A stretch of DNA of 64,000 nucleotides from contig JAVBNX010000008.1 in assembly GCA_031551275.1 (NCBI GenBank), forward strand, positions 1-64,000. Reading direction: 5' to 3'. Within the stretch, counting starts at the first letter, position 1. Every line of letters begins with the position of its first letter. The position numbers and the translations under genes are program-made. Shown piece after piece: positions 43,301 through 50,819 of the stretch. The notes under the pieces were generated by a model. The model was not told the origin of the DNA and did no database searches. It saw nothing but the letters and a program-made list of their open reading frames with translations. Source of the stretch: JAVBMJ01 sp031551275. Lineage in GTDB: Bacteria; Bacteroidota; Bacteroidia; Bacteroidales; Rikenellaceae.

Positions 43301-45077
43301 GGTAGCCGTAGCCGTTGAGCATGAACTGGCGGTAGCTGTCCTCGGGGTCGGCCACCTTGCCGGAGATCATCCCCGCGCTTTTGGGGTCGGAAGCCCGCCA
43401 TTGGATCAGAAACTCGCACGCCCTGACCAATTTAGCCTTGTTGCTGCGGATCCACTCCGCGTCGCGCGTGTAGCGGAAATACTCGCCCATGCACCACAGC
43501 GCCGCCCCCGTTTCGACCGTGTAACCGTGGTAATTCATGATCCGGCCGTCCTCCTGTTGGGTAACCAGGAAATAGTCCAGCGACCTGCGGGCCATATCGT
43601 CCAGCCCCATCGAGCAGTAAAACTGGATGATCGGCGCGCTCTCCGTCCCGATCGGGGAGTAAACCCCCACGTTGGCGGCCAGCGGTTGATCCGGTTCGAT
43701 GCCCGACGTGTTGAGGTCCAGGTGGAGCAGCCCGGCCCGGATCATCTCGTCGATCCGTTTTTCGGGCACTTTGATCGCGGCGGCCCGGTCCAACTTACCC
43801 TGCCAGAAACTCTTGCAGGCGGCGTATTGTTTGTCGAACGACACGTCGCGCAGCTCGCCCGCCCGTTTGGCGTCGACGGGCCTGTGGGTCAGCCTGAAAT
43901 CGAAGCAGACGCTATCCCCCGGCTGCACCAGCACGGCGGTCTCCTCGTTGGGCACGGGTTTGCCGTCGAGCGTCGAGACGCAAAATATCCTGTCGGGCGC
44001 ATACCCCGAGAACCCGCTCTTCGGGTCATACCCATACCCCACCGGAATAGCCGGATAGGGCACTTTGAACCATGCGTAACGGGGTACGCGCCCCGTATTG
44101 ACGATCTGCGTGCGGCAATAGAGCACGACCTCCTGGTCGGGCATCTCCATGCTCTGCCGCTTCTGCTCCAACTCTTTCTGCTGCTGCGGAGTGAACACCC
44201 GCCCGATGCTGTACGAGTCGGAGATCATGTAGTCGATCCCCTTGAGGTTCTCCGCGGTAAGCAACTGCTTCTCCAGCGAAGCGAACGAGACCGAACGGTA
44301 AAGGATATCGTCGTCCCGCATCTCGGAGTGAAACACAGGCAGCGTCCCCTGCTCCAACCGCCGGGTAATGTTGTCCAGCGCCCCCACGCCGCGTCCCAGC
44401 GCGTAACGGTACAACAACTGGTGTGCGCCCGTCTCGGGAATATCGAACGACAGGGACGAAAGCAAGGGCCGTATTACCTTGTCCTCCCCGTTGTGGATAT
44501 CGGGCATCTCCTCGGTAATCTCGAACTTGCGGATATCGCGGCCCGGCCCCAGCCAAACCGGCGCGCTCATGTTGCGCGTGAAAGGCGCGACCTGTTCGAA
44601 GGAGGCCTCGGGTTGCCGCCCGATCTGCCCGGCTTTGGTAAGCAATCCCCTGGAAAGTATCTCCTTTTCGATTTGGGCGTAGCTCCTGTGATCCGTCTCC
44701 GGCACCACGACCACCCCGTAAGAGGGAATGTAGATGGGCGTCGCGTCGACGACATCCCTTAAAAAGAACGAAAACGCATTGCGCTCCGTATTGATATGCA
44801 CCACGGTCGGCCCGGGCCCCGGCGCGATGTGAACCCCGGAGAACCTGACCGTGATCGAGGACTCCCCCTGCCCCGTGCTCCGGAAATCCCTCACGCCGGC
44901 CTTGTATTTGCCTCCGCCGACGGCCATCCCGGCCACCTCTCCGTTGTCGGCCTCCACACTGCCCTTTACCCCGGCGCGATCCCACATGACCCGCACTCCC
45001 GTGGCGGCGTCCAGGCTGCCGGAACAGATTAATAACCCGAAAATTAAAGCTGAAATTCTTATCGCGTAATGCCGCAT
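40371..45077 (-). CDS. Two-module exported enzyme: six-hairpin glycosidase-like domain fused to a DUF5722-like TIM-barrel domain
   Basis: A 1568-residue protein with a signal (MRHYAIRISALIFGLLICSG...A). Residues 30-420 are beta-rich. Residues about 430-800 form an alpha/alpha toroid (RIDEMIRAGLLHLDLN, VGVYSPIGTESAPIIQFYCSMGLDDMARRSLDYFL, YHGYTVETGAALWCMGEYFRYTRDAEWIR) as in glucoamylase/rhamnosidase-like enzymes. Beta-sandwich regions fill 800-1050. Residues about 1060-1568 look like DUF5722 (RMAHVYGGTTYYFDQAQVAWLDR, IQHWIMHNEVDS, WLSENGAN). Glu1323 in HNEVD and Glu1466 in LSENGA have the spacing of acid/base and nucleophile in clan GH-A barrels. It converges on the HTCS gene with a 19-base gap and has its own promoter. 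Substrate unknown. Confidence 0.7.
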   Translation of the reverse strand: MRHYAIRISALIFGLLICSGSLDAATGVRVMWDRAGVKGSVEADNGEVAGMAVGGGKYKAGVRDFRSTGQGESSITVRFSGVHIAPGPGPTVVHINTERNAFSFFLRDVVDATPIYIPSYGVVVVPETDHRSYAQIEKEILSRGLLTKAGQIGRQPEASFEQVAPFTRNMSAPVWLGPGRDIRKFEITEEMPDIHNGEDKVIRPLLSSLSFDIPETGAHQLLYRYALGRGVGALDNITRRLEQGTLPVFHSEMRDDDILYRSVSFASLEKQLLTAENLKGIDYMISDSYSIGRVFTPQQQKELEQKRQSMEMPDQEVVLYCRTQIVNTGRVPRYAWFKVPYPAIPVGYGYDPKSGFSGYAPDRIFCVSTLDGKPVPNEETAVLVQPGDSVCFDFRLTHRPVDAKRAGELRDVSFDKQYAACKSFWQGKLDRAAAIKVPEKRIDEMIRAGLLHLDLNTSGIEPDQPLAANVGVYSPIGTESAPIIQFYCSMGLDDMARRSLDYFLVTQQEDGRIMNYHGYTVETGAALWCMGEYFRYTRDAEWIRSNKAKLVRACEFLIQWRASDPKSAGMISGKVADPEDSYRQFMLNGYGYLGLKRMAGVMGELGEPEAQRFAVEAEAWRQAIRAAALEAMEKSPVVPLGDGTWCPTLPPWPEAPGPRLLYQKAEKFRSHGTFTAPDAGLGPAYLVFCEVFEPEERLSEAVMTGVAEIMCQGNTGFSQPYYGRLNWWQITQGMVKPFLNAYYTTISAHADRETYTFWEHFFRLSPHKTHEEAGFLMDTRWMLYMECGDTLHLFPAVPRVWLEEGKEIRLEGVRSYFGALDVTVKGVEGGKIEAVVECKGERKPRCVSVRLPHPEGEKATGVTGVEGVYDAAAESVLIENFDGRAAFTLDFNPGGEPLGLVCSTAENMAAEVSGGCCRILTTGKDPYIHTSLLTRQRTEDEQVLSFEYKSSAPLDFIQVFLADPITEARSCRAERIPASANWRECSIVLKERLAQVEWGKPGDYLRLDLGDATGWEGELRNVKLRAMNEAERDAERQHMAYLAGQQRLGEALGGYLAARYASTVDEVNAGAEVIRVRGRVSGPGTFRLVEIAPWEDVAQVGKFGPGTPLAEGAFSETFGRYVSREGLNYDRTLSRWIIVKEGEGGDRIASHARYAGFIEPSQATVAEKPASKKGIGDCRDFAMLISDLDTLGITSATVNIRIMSMMYSQPGPNRMAHVYGGTTYYFDQAQVAWLDRSTTACRERGIVVAGIILLNPASQSVDPVLGTLMQHPDFTSSGRYTMPDMTSPQSVNAYAAALDFLAARYTRADKLYGRIQHWIMHNEVDSPQEWTNMGAGKPVGVYMEAYHKSMRLCRNIVNRYDSHAEVMASHTHAWAVQDNPDTYATLDMLNILNGYCRAEGDFRWGLAFHCYPRDLNDPKTWLDHNALYTPLSPIITYKNLEVLDRWAFLPENLYLGREKRTVWLSENGANSPTYSEQDLTAQAAALAWGWKKIAVLDGIDAHQWHNWADHPEEFGLRIGLRQYPENGFDPKPVWYVYKAAGTPAEERVFRPYLEMIGLMDWNILQPVR

Positions 45078-45102
45078 GATTCTCTTTTTGGATTGTACTC
45101 CA

Positions 45103-45110
45103 CAAAATTA
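45103..45110 (-). promoter_or_regulatory. Bacteroidota -7 box (TAnnTTTG) for the two-module enzyme gene
   Basis: On the minus strand the box reads TAATTTTG, 25 bases before ATG 45077. Confidence 0.55.
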
Positions 45111-45560
45111 ATCGACCGGGGCGAGGATAACCTTTCAATCCCGGTCGATTTATTTAGCGCTTCATCCAAAGAGGATATTTTCCCGCGCAAACCCTGTTGC
45201 CCCCGGGAGTTCCGGTGCCGGTCCGGATCTATTTTACCACCCACTCAAAAATATCGACCGACACGACGATAGTTTACAGAAAACTCAACTTTCGCTTTTT
45301 TCGTATACTTTCGGAAAAGGTCAAGCTTTTCCTGTTAATGACACCGAGAATAGCATTATCTTAAAGCTGCACACACAATTTGCACACAACTTTGAAGATG
45401 ATAAAATAACCGGCGAAACAAAACGCAAATAGTTTTTAGAGGCAGAGTATCTCGGAGTATACCGGATTCGGCGCTTACCTCTTTATCCCATACCTGATTA
45501 CCGAATGGACAAGGGGAGTAAAAAAACAGTAATCTTAATTGGGAAATCCAGTCGATTCGA
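45111..45560. other. AT-rich intergenic interval without recognisable genes
   Basis: About 450 bases between the enzyme promoter and the truncated gene stub. Stops occur in all frames and I recognise no family. It is markedly richer in A and T than the flanking PULs, especially at 45240-45540. It may contain remains of a deleted segment. Confidence 0.5.
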
Positions 45561-45701
45561 TTAGGGTAACCGGATGTTGTCGCAATCGGCGGTTACGAAG
45601 TTGCGGCGCTCCCTGGCCGTGTCGGGATAGGCGGTGGTGTATTCGATCCGGTTGTTTACGGCGAAGGTAAATCCATCCACGCTGTAAAGATTGACGATGC
45701 A
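45561..45701 (-). pseudogene. C-terminal stub of a truncated gene
   Basis: On the minus strand about 46 codons are open to a TAA at 45561-45563: VNLYSVDGFTFAVNNRIEY continues into TTAYPDTARERRNFVTAD and ends DNIRLP. The frame is closed upstream by a TGA at 45705-45707, exactly where the transposase remnant begins. The composition is that of a beta-rich exported protein end, possibly of a glycoside hydrolase; no family can be named. I read it as a gene cut by the insertion-sequence event. Confidence 0.5.
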
Positions 45702-45874
45702 TCCTCAAGCAGGAGTTCGCTCTGGAGGATTACCGATGTCCCCTAAAAGGGTTGCAAGGTGTGGTCGACTAGGCGGTCAAAATGTACAACTCCCTCCGAC
45801 CGCACCTCTCCTGCCGTATGCTGACCCCGGAGCAGATGCTCAACAACGTGTCCTGTCAAGGGCAACCTACATAA
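45701..45874 (+). pseudogene. Decayed C-terminus of an IS3-family transposase (orfB)
   Basis: The frame from 45701 reads ILKQEFALEDYRCPLKGL, then an in-frame TAG at 45770-45772, then AVKMYNSLRPHLSCRMLTPEQ to a TAA at 45872-45874. ILKQEF and the Y-N-RPH-S---TP phrase are the well-known end of IS3-group DDE integrases. The rest of the element is missing and the stop codon inactivates the piece, so it is a fossil. Confidence 0.75.
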
Positions 45875-45878
45875 CAAA

Positions 45879-45910
45879 GTTACCCGCTGGCGCATGCGCC
45901 AGCGGGTAAC
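45879..45910. terminator. Perfect 32-bp palindrome, probable terminator of PUL 2
   Basis: Positions 45879-45894 (GTTACCCGCTGGCGCA) and 45895-45910 are exact reverse complements with no spacer. As RNA it would fold into a 14-pair GC-rich stem with a CATG loop. On the minus strand it lies 69 bases behind the last PUL 2 gene and is followed by TTTGTTAT, a weak T-rich tail. It could instead be an end of the lost insertion sequence. Confidence 0.5.
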
Positions 45911-45978
45911 AAAACTAACGTACTTTTTATGTCTAATCCTGTAAACTTCTTTTAGGACGGGGCAAAAGCAGTACGTTG

Positions 45979-47112
45979 TTATTCGGCGGCACTGATGGTA
46001 AGAATACGCTCATGGTCCCACTTGGACGATGCCTGATAGGCGGCCACCGCGCTGGCGGGTACGACCAGATGTATCTCGCAGCCCGAGAATGCATCGTTGG
46101 GAGCCGCCATTCCGAATGTAATCGCCTCAGGATTGGTGTGCTTAAGCTCCAGGATGAACGGTCCGTTGCAGATGTTGCCCCCCACCTCGGTATCGGGGTT
46201 CGGCACCCAGTTCACATAGGCGAATCCGGCGTTCTCTATTTTTGTAACGGTGGCCGGAAGTATCACATGCTCGGTCTGAAGCTGGTGGAGCCACTTTACG
46301 CCGATGGTGGCGATTCCCGAGCCGATCTCCAGCTTTTTCACGAAGGCGTTGTTGAACGCGCTGTTACCTTTGGGTGTGAGCGAGGTGCACGATGCGGGAA
46401 TGTAAATATAATCCATCGAGGTGCCTGTGAAAGAGTAGTCGCCGATGGCGGTAACGCGCGTGCCCAGATCGACCTCCTTGAGCGAGGTGCAACCGTTAAA
46501 AATGTGGGGTTCGAGCGTTACGGCATTCATGGAGACATAACGAAGACCCAGGTTAGACCTAAAGGTATTTTGCCCTATGGTCGTATAGCTATCGGGTACC
46601 CGGACCGTATACGGGACGGCATTGCCGTTGTTCTGGTTGGTAACGGTAGCGACCATGGTAACCCCGTTGATGGCCGAGGGATAGGTAAGGTATTTGAAGT
46701 TCTTGTCGGTCAGCGCGTCCAGCTTGGTGTTATCGTCCACCGAAGCCTTGTACCTTGTTACGTTCTCGGCATCGGTAATGTATTTCGCATGGGCCGTGAA
46801 GCTTTCAAAGATGCGGGCGGTGGTAAAGTCGACCTCGTTCTCAAATCCGGCGTCTTTATACCAGCCGTCGAAGGCGTAACCGGCTTTGTGCGGGCTCTTG
46901 GGAAGGGGAACGAAATCGCCCTCTTCCTCGACGATGTAATTCGTTATGGTTCCGCCGCCGTAGGTCTCGAACTTAACGACCACATCCTGGGGCTCATCCC
47001 CGCCGCTACCGCCCGTTTTCTTCGGCTCATCCTTACCGCAGGAAGATGCCAGTATACCAAACAGGACAAGCATGGAGCCCGTCATCAACTTGTTAAGAAA
47101 ATTCGTTTTCAT
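45979..47112 (-). CDS. Surface lipoprotein with InlB B-type repeat and BspA-like leucine-rich repeats
   Basis: A 377-residue protein, lipoprotein signal ending in LASSC (Cys25), followed by a Gly/Ser linker. Residues about 45-110 resemble a Listeria-Bacteroides (InlB B / Flg_new) repeat: VVKFETYGGGTITNYIVEEEG...AGYAFDGWYKDAGFENEVDF. The rest is LRR_5 (BspA-like): VPDSYTTIGQNTFRSNLGLRYVSM, IFNGCTSLKEVDLGTRVTAIGDYSFTG, VILPATVTKIENAGF, IHLVVPASAVAAYQAS. It is the last gene of PUL 2, in the position where surface glycan-binding lipoproteins often lie. Binding is inferred; no catalytic feature is visible. Confidence 0.82.
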   Translation of the reverse strand: MKTNFLNKLMTGSMLVLFGILASSCGKDEPKKTGGSGGDEPQDVVVKFETYGGGTITNYIVEEEGDFVPLPKSPHKAGYAFDGWYKDAGFENEVDFTTARIFESFTAHAKYITDAENVTRYKASVDDNTKLDALTDKNFKYLTYPSAINGVTMVATVTNQNNGNAVPYTVRVPDSYTTIGQNTFRSNLGLRYVSMNAVTLEPHIFNGCTSLKEVDLGTRVTAIGDYSFTGTSMDYIYIPASCTSLTPKGNSAFNNAFVKKLEIGSGIATIGVKWLHQLQTEHVILPATVTKIENAGFAYVNWVPNPDTEVGGNICNGPFILELKHTNPEAITFGMAAPNDAFSGCEIHLVVPASAVAAYQASSKWDHERILTISAAE

Positions 47113-47160
47113 GGTTAATCGGTTTTAGGTTAATATTGGTTTATGCTTCAAAACATGGGG

Positions 47161-48783
47161 TTAATTCTCGCCGATGGGATATTTGTAGCCTCCCAGGCCG
47201 ACATCCTCAGGCACCAGGTCGGTATGTGCCGCAGCATTGGGCGCAAATACCGAGCGCACCGCATCGAGGTGGCCGAAACCGTAAACGAGCGACGGGGCTA
47301 TCATGTGGCCTTCGGCGAACTCGTTCCAGTTGTCCAGCATGACCAGCCTCAGATCATCTCCCGAGTCCGCCACATTATCGACGAATGTTTTGGCTTTTTC
47401 GAGCACCTGTTTGTAGTACTCGGGATCGAGCATCCAGCCTTGGGCGCCCCCGTTCCACGGACGTGAATCGTAGCCCTGCGAGGCCACCGGCCACACGCGC
47501 ATCTGGCCTTTGGTTATCGTGCCGAGCTGGTACCACGCCTGACGCTGAAGATCGGGCATGTTGGCCTGGGGGGGATTGGCCGATGGCATCAGCCCCGAGA
47601 ACGTAGGCAGGTTGTACGCGGTCAGGGCGTCGAAACCCAGAACCGATTTGAGGTAGGATATGTCGGAATAATCCTGGCTCACGATCCGGCCGAGGCCAAC
47701 GTTGTGCACGGTCATGACATACAGTCCGGGATAACCGGCGGCTACGGCCTTTTGGCGCATGACGGCGATAGCCTGTCCGGCAGCGGCCTGGCTTCCGCAC
47801 TGGTTGATGAACTCCATCGGATTGTATATGAAGAAGAGCGGCTTGCCGCCAATCTTCATGTAGTTGTCCGCCCCGAAGTAGGTATTTATCCAATACGGCA
47901 CGAGATTGTCGGTAAAATCGGTCACGCCGGTTATATGCCCGGCGGTGGTCTTCGAGTTCTCCCAGACCAACGCGAACTTGACCTTGTTCCTGTACCGGGT
48001 CTTGGGGTCGATCATCCTTTTGACGAAATGCTCCAGCCACCCCTCCACATTGGCGCTGCCGTCGTTGCCGGCTTTGCGGTACCAGCAATCGGCGAAGAAC
48101 GATATGCCGTGCTCCGAGGCCCATTTAAGCTCCCAATCCAGCACTTCGGGATTGTTTTCGTTGTAGGTGCCCAGTACCGGCATACGTTCCGACCAGGTGG
48201 TCGCACACCATGTCCACGCCTTGGGCAACTGCGTCGGAGCCTCGTACCATAACGGGCAACGGAAGCACCCGACCAGATAATCGCCTGTCCCGACGGGGGT
48301 CGGTTCGGGCACGTAATCCGCCACCGTGGCCTGGTACGCCTCGCGCACGGGCATTTTGAATTCGCGGCGCGTGAATTTGGTTTGGTCATACGCCTTGATC
48401 TCGAACTTGACGGCGTCCTGTATATCGAAACGCACGTTCCAGGTCAGGGTCTCTTTTCCGAATGCCTTGAAATTTACGGTCTTTATCTGCTCGCAACTTC
48501 CCAACAGGGACATTTTGGAGTGGAGCTTCAGGTAGAAGGAGATCTGACGCTCCTTGATCGTCTTGTTGTCGACCGTAACAGACAACGCGATCTCCCTACC
48601 CTGCCGTACGAATACCGGAGAGTTGAATACATCCCCTATGCCCACGTCAAGGCCATATTCGAGCTCCGTGGTCGGGTCCGGGAGTGTTTCGCAGGCATTC
48701 TCCTCCATGGTATCCTTACCGCAGGAGAGAAGTCCCGCGATAAAGAACGACACCCAAATCAAAACGATTAACGACTTTTTCAT
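47161..48783 (-). CDS. GH99-like / WbsX-type lipoprotein (longer paralogue)
   Basis: A 540-residue protein with lipoprotein signal ending in GLLSC (Cys21). About 140 residues of beta-rich sequence precede a TIM-barrel-like domain that starts YLVGCFRCPLWYE. Blocks shared with the second family member in this PUL are RMPVLGTYNENNPEVLDWELKWASEHGISFFADCWYRK, KFALVWENSK, GLYVMTVHN, FDALTAYNLPTFSG and VMLDNWNEFAEGHMIAPS. NWNE-x-EG is a hallmark of the GH99-like domain/WbsX group. Characterised GH99 enzymes cleave inside alpha-mannoside chains; this group is more distant, so the substrate is open. It is 18 bases after the GH127 gene. Confidence 0.75.
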   Translation of the reverse strand: MKKSLIVLIWVSFFIAGLLSCGKDTMEENACETLPDPTTELEYGLDVGIGDVFNSPVFVRQGREIALSVTVDNKTIKERQISFYLKLHSKMSLLGSCEQIKTVNFKAFGKETLTWNVRFDIQDAVKFEIKAYDQTKFTRREFKMPVREAYQATVADYVPEPTPVGTGDYLVGCFRCPLWYEAPTQLPKAWTWCATTWSERMPVLGTYNENNPEVLDWELKWASEHGISFFADCWYRKAGNDGSANVEGWLEHFVKRMIDPKTRYRNKVKFALVWENSKTTAGHITGVTDFTDNLVPYWINTYFGADNYMKIGGKPLFFIYNPMEFINQCGSQAAAGQAIAVMRQKAVAAGYPGLYVMTVHNVGLGRIVSQDYSDISYLKSVLGFDALTAYNLPTFSGLMPSANPPQANMPDLQRQAWYQLGTITKGQMRVWPVASQGYDSRPWNGGAQGWMLDPEYYKQVLEKAKTFVDNVADSGDDLRLVMLDNWNEFAEGHMIAPSLVYGFGHLDAVRSVFAPNAAAHTDLVPEDVGLGGYKYPIGEN

Positions 48784-48801
48784 CTTCTGTGATTGATCCG
48801 G

Positions 48802-50811
48802 TTATTTTTTGTAAACCTCGGGGATTTCGGGACGCTCCCTGGAATTGGGCGCGTTGATCCTCCAGTCTGTTTTTTGGTACAGGTGGCGCACATCGAAAGG
48901 CTGCTGCACCCAGGTACGGAAGATCGTCTTGCCGTCCCACGTGTTGCCCGCCGAGGTAAAGTCGCACATCTGCAACGTGTGCAGGGCACCCGACTCGTCC
49001 TCCACCGGGACATTGAAAGTCATCCATATCGCCGGGTCGGCGGAGGGGACGAGCTGCGCGTCGACAAGGCCGCCCGCGACGGTATGATGGAAAGAGTAGC
49101 GGTACATCGGCCCGTCCTTTTTGGCCGGCGCGATGTTGGGGGCGTAGAGCCGGGAATCGAATGCCAGGACGACGGGGCCCCTTTTGAGTGCCTGGTCACC
49201 GACTCCGTTGGGGGCGTAACACACCCTGGTCCGCATATCGAACCCGAGTTCCACCCTGTCCCCGGATCTCCATTCCCGTTCGATGACGCAATACGTCCCG
49301 GGGATGACATAGCCGGTATACTCCTCCCCGTTTATCTTCACCGTGTTTTGACGGCTCCATTCGGGGATGCGGAACTTGACGGCGAACTTCTCTTCTTTGG
49401 CCGGTTTCAATGAGACGGCCACCTTGCCGGTGCGCGGATAGTCCGTATCGATATTTACCGCCAGGGAGTGACCAGAGGGGCTTTTCAGCATCGCTTCGGC
49501 CTGATTGTAGATATTGATCACAACGCCGCCGGCATCGGTCATAAACGCCCAATAAGGCGTGAGCATAAGCGCCCGCGGCCCGTTGACCACACAGCAACTC
49601 GAATCCATGTCGCGGAATTGCCTGAAACTGGGGGTGCGCTCACCCATAAGCGGGGTGAAGTAAGACCACCACTCCCCTTTCGGGGTCATGGACGCCATGA
49701 GCGCATTATACAACGCGTCCTCCATCGCATCGGCATACTTGCACTCGCCGGTCAGGCGCAACATCTGGTACATGAATTTGATCCATGTGGCGGTGGCGCA
49801 GGTCTCCATCGCCTCGTAAAGCACCTCGTTTTGGCGCATTTTGGTATGGCACCATATCTCGGAGGTGCTGCCGGACCCGATGACGGTGATCTCCTCGCGC
49901 ATTACGTTCTCGAAGAGCTTTTCGCAGGCCGTCAGATAGTACCCGTTGCCGGTGGCGCGGTAGAGTTCACACAACCCCTCGAAACACGAGGTCATTTCAT
50001 AAGCCTTGGGGGCGCCGCCCAACTTCCACATCGGAACGCCGGAGATGACCCCCTGGATAAGCCGGATGCCGCTCGGAGAGAGGCTATTCGGCTCATCCCA
50101 CGTTCCCACGATATACTCCGCGAAATCGAAGAAGCGTTTCTCCCCGGTACGCTGGTAAAGCAGGGCGATCGGTTCAAGCACGGAGCCGGAACCCAGGCCT
50201 TTCCATCCCACCCAACCCGTCGCGGAGATGTTGTTGCCGCTCCCGGGGCCTACCTCGCCGATCAGCGCGTCCGCGGCCTTGACCGCCGCATCGAGCACTT
50301 TTCTATCCCCCGTCAGGTCGTAATTGGCGAGAAGTCCCAGAAGGGCGTATTTACGTCCCCAGATATCCCAATCGCCGTCGATCCGCACTTCACGCGGCGA
50401 AGTGCCGATGTATCCGTCGGGAGTCTGCGAGGCGACGATCCTGCCCACCCCCTGATCGATAATGGCCTTGAATTCGGGCGTGGGGCGATAACCGTAAGCA
50501 AGTACGGCGGATGTGTACCATTTGCCCCAGAACTCCCCGCGCCATCCCCAGAGGGGTTCGTCGCGCTCTTCAAACGGTTTAATAAAGGGATCGAGCTGTT
50601 GCGCCATGATCCTGTTTTCGATGGAAAGGTCGAGTTTCCCGCCCAGATACCCCCCGATCCGCACGGAGCCGGGAGCCGGAGCATTGAATTTGTCGACCCC
50701 GTATGCGGGGAGAGCGTGAGGGGTCTTCTCTTTTCCGTTTACCGTCCCCGGGGCCGTGAGGGCCATCAGGACGGATATTGCAAATGCCTGCAAAATGTGT
50801 TTTGTTGTCAT
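48802..50811 (-). CDS. Glycoside hydrolase family 127-type (beta-L-arabinofuranosidase-like) protein
   Basis: A 669-residue exported protein, start MTTKHILQAF with a cleavable signal; the longer upstream frame is not coding. An alpha/alpha barrel covers about 50-430 and beta-sandwiches follow. The zinc/nucleophile site of GH127 is visible: EAMETCATATW (Glu and Cys, as E338 and C340 of HypBA1) and DSSCCVVNGPRAL (paired Cys as C417/C418, the first being the nucleophile). The preceding EVLYE supplies a further Glu, as expected for the acid/base. GH127 removes beta-L-arabinofuranose; relatives (GH137, GH142, GH146) act on other arabinosides. It lies eight bases after a GH99-like gene. Confidence 0.85.
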   Translation of the reverse strand: MTTKHILQAFAISVLMALTAPGTVNGKEKTPHALPAYGVDKFNAPAPGSVRIGGYLGGKLDLSIENRIMAQQLDPFIKPFEERDEPLWGWRGEFWGKWYTSAVLAYGYRPTPEFKAIIDQGVGRIVASQTPDGYIGTSPREVRIDGDWDIWGRKYALLGLLANYDLTGDRKVLDAAVKAADALIGEVGPGSGNNISATGWVGWKGLGSGSVLEPIALLYQRTGEKRFFDFAEYIVGTWDEPNSLSPSGIRLIQGVISGVPMWKLGGAPKAYEMTSCFEGLCELYRATGNGYYLTACEKLFENVMREEITVIGSGSTSEIWCHTKMRQNEVLYEAMETCATATWIKFMYQMLRLTGECKYADAMEDALYNALMASMTPKGEWWSYFTPLMGERTPSFRQFRDMDSSCCVVNGPRALMLTPYWAFMTDAGGVVINIYNQAEAMLKSPSGHSLAVNIDTDYPRTGKVAVSLKPAKEEKFAVKFRIPEWSRQNTVKINGEEYTGYVIPGTYCVIEREWRSGDRVELGFDMRTRVCYAPNGVGDQALKRGPVVLAFDSRLYAPNIAPAKKDGPMYRYSFHHTVAGGLVDAQLVPSADPAIWMTFNVPVEDESGALHTLQMCDFTSAGNTWDGKTIFRTWVQQPFDVRHLYQKTDWRINAPNSRERPEIPEVYKK

Positions 50812-50819
50812 CGGAATCG

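Noticed and set aside
41940..44762. 940-codon plus-strand open frame opposite the two-module enzyme
   Set aside because: Shadow of a coding strand with recognisable domains; no start context, signal or motif of its own.
45979..47118. 380-codon plus-strand frame opposite the LRR lipoprotein
   Set aside because: The minus strand has a lipoprotein signal and clear BspA-like repeats; the plus frame has no features.
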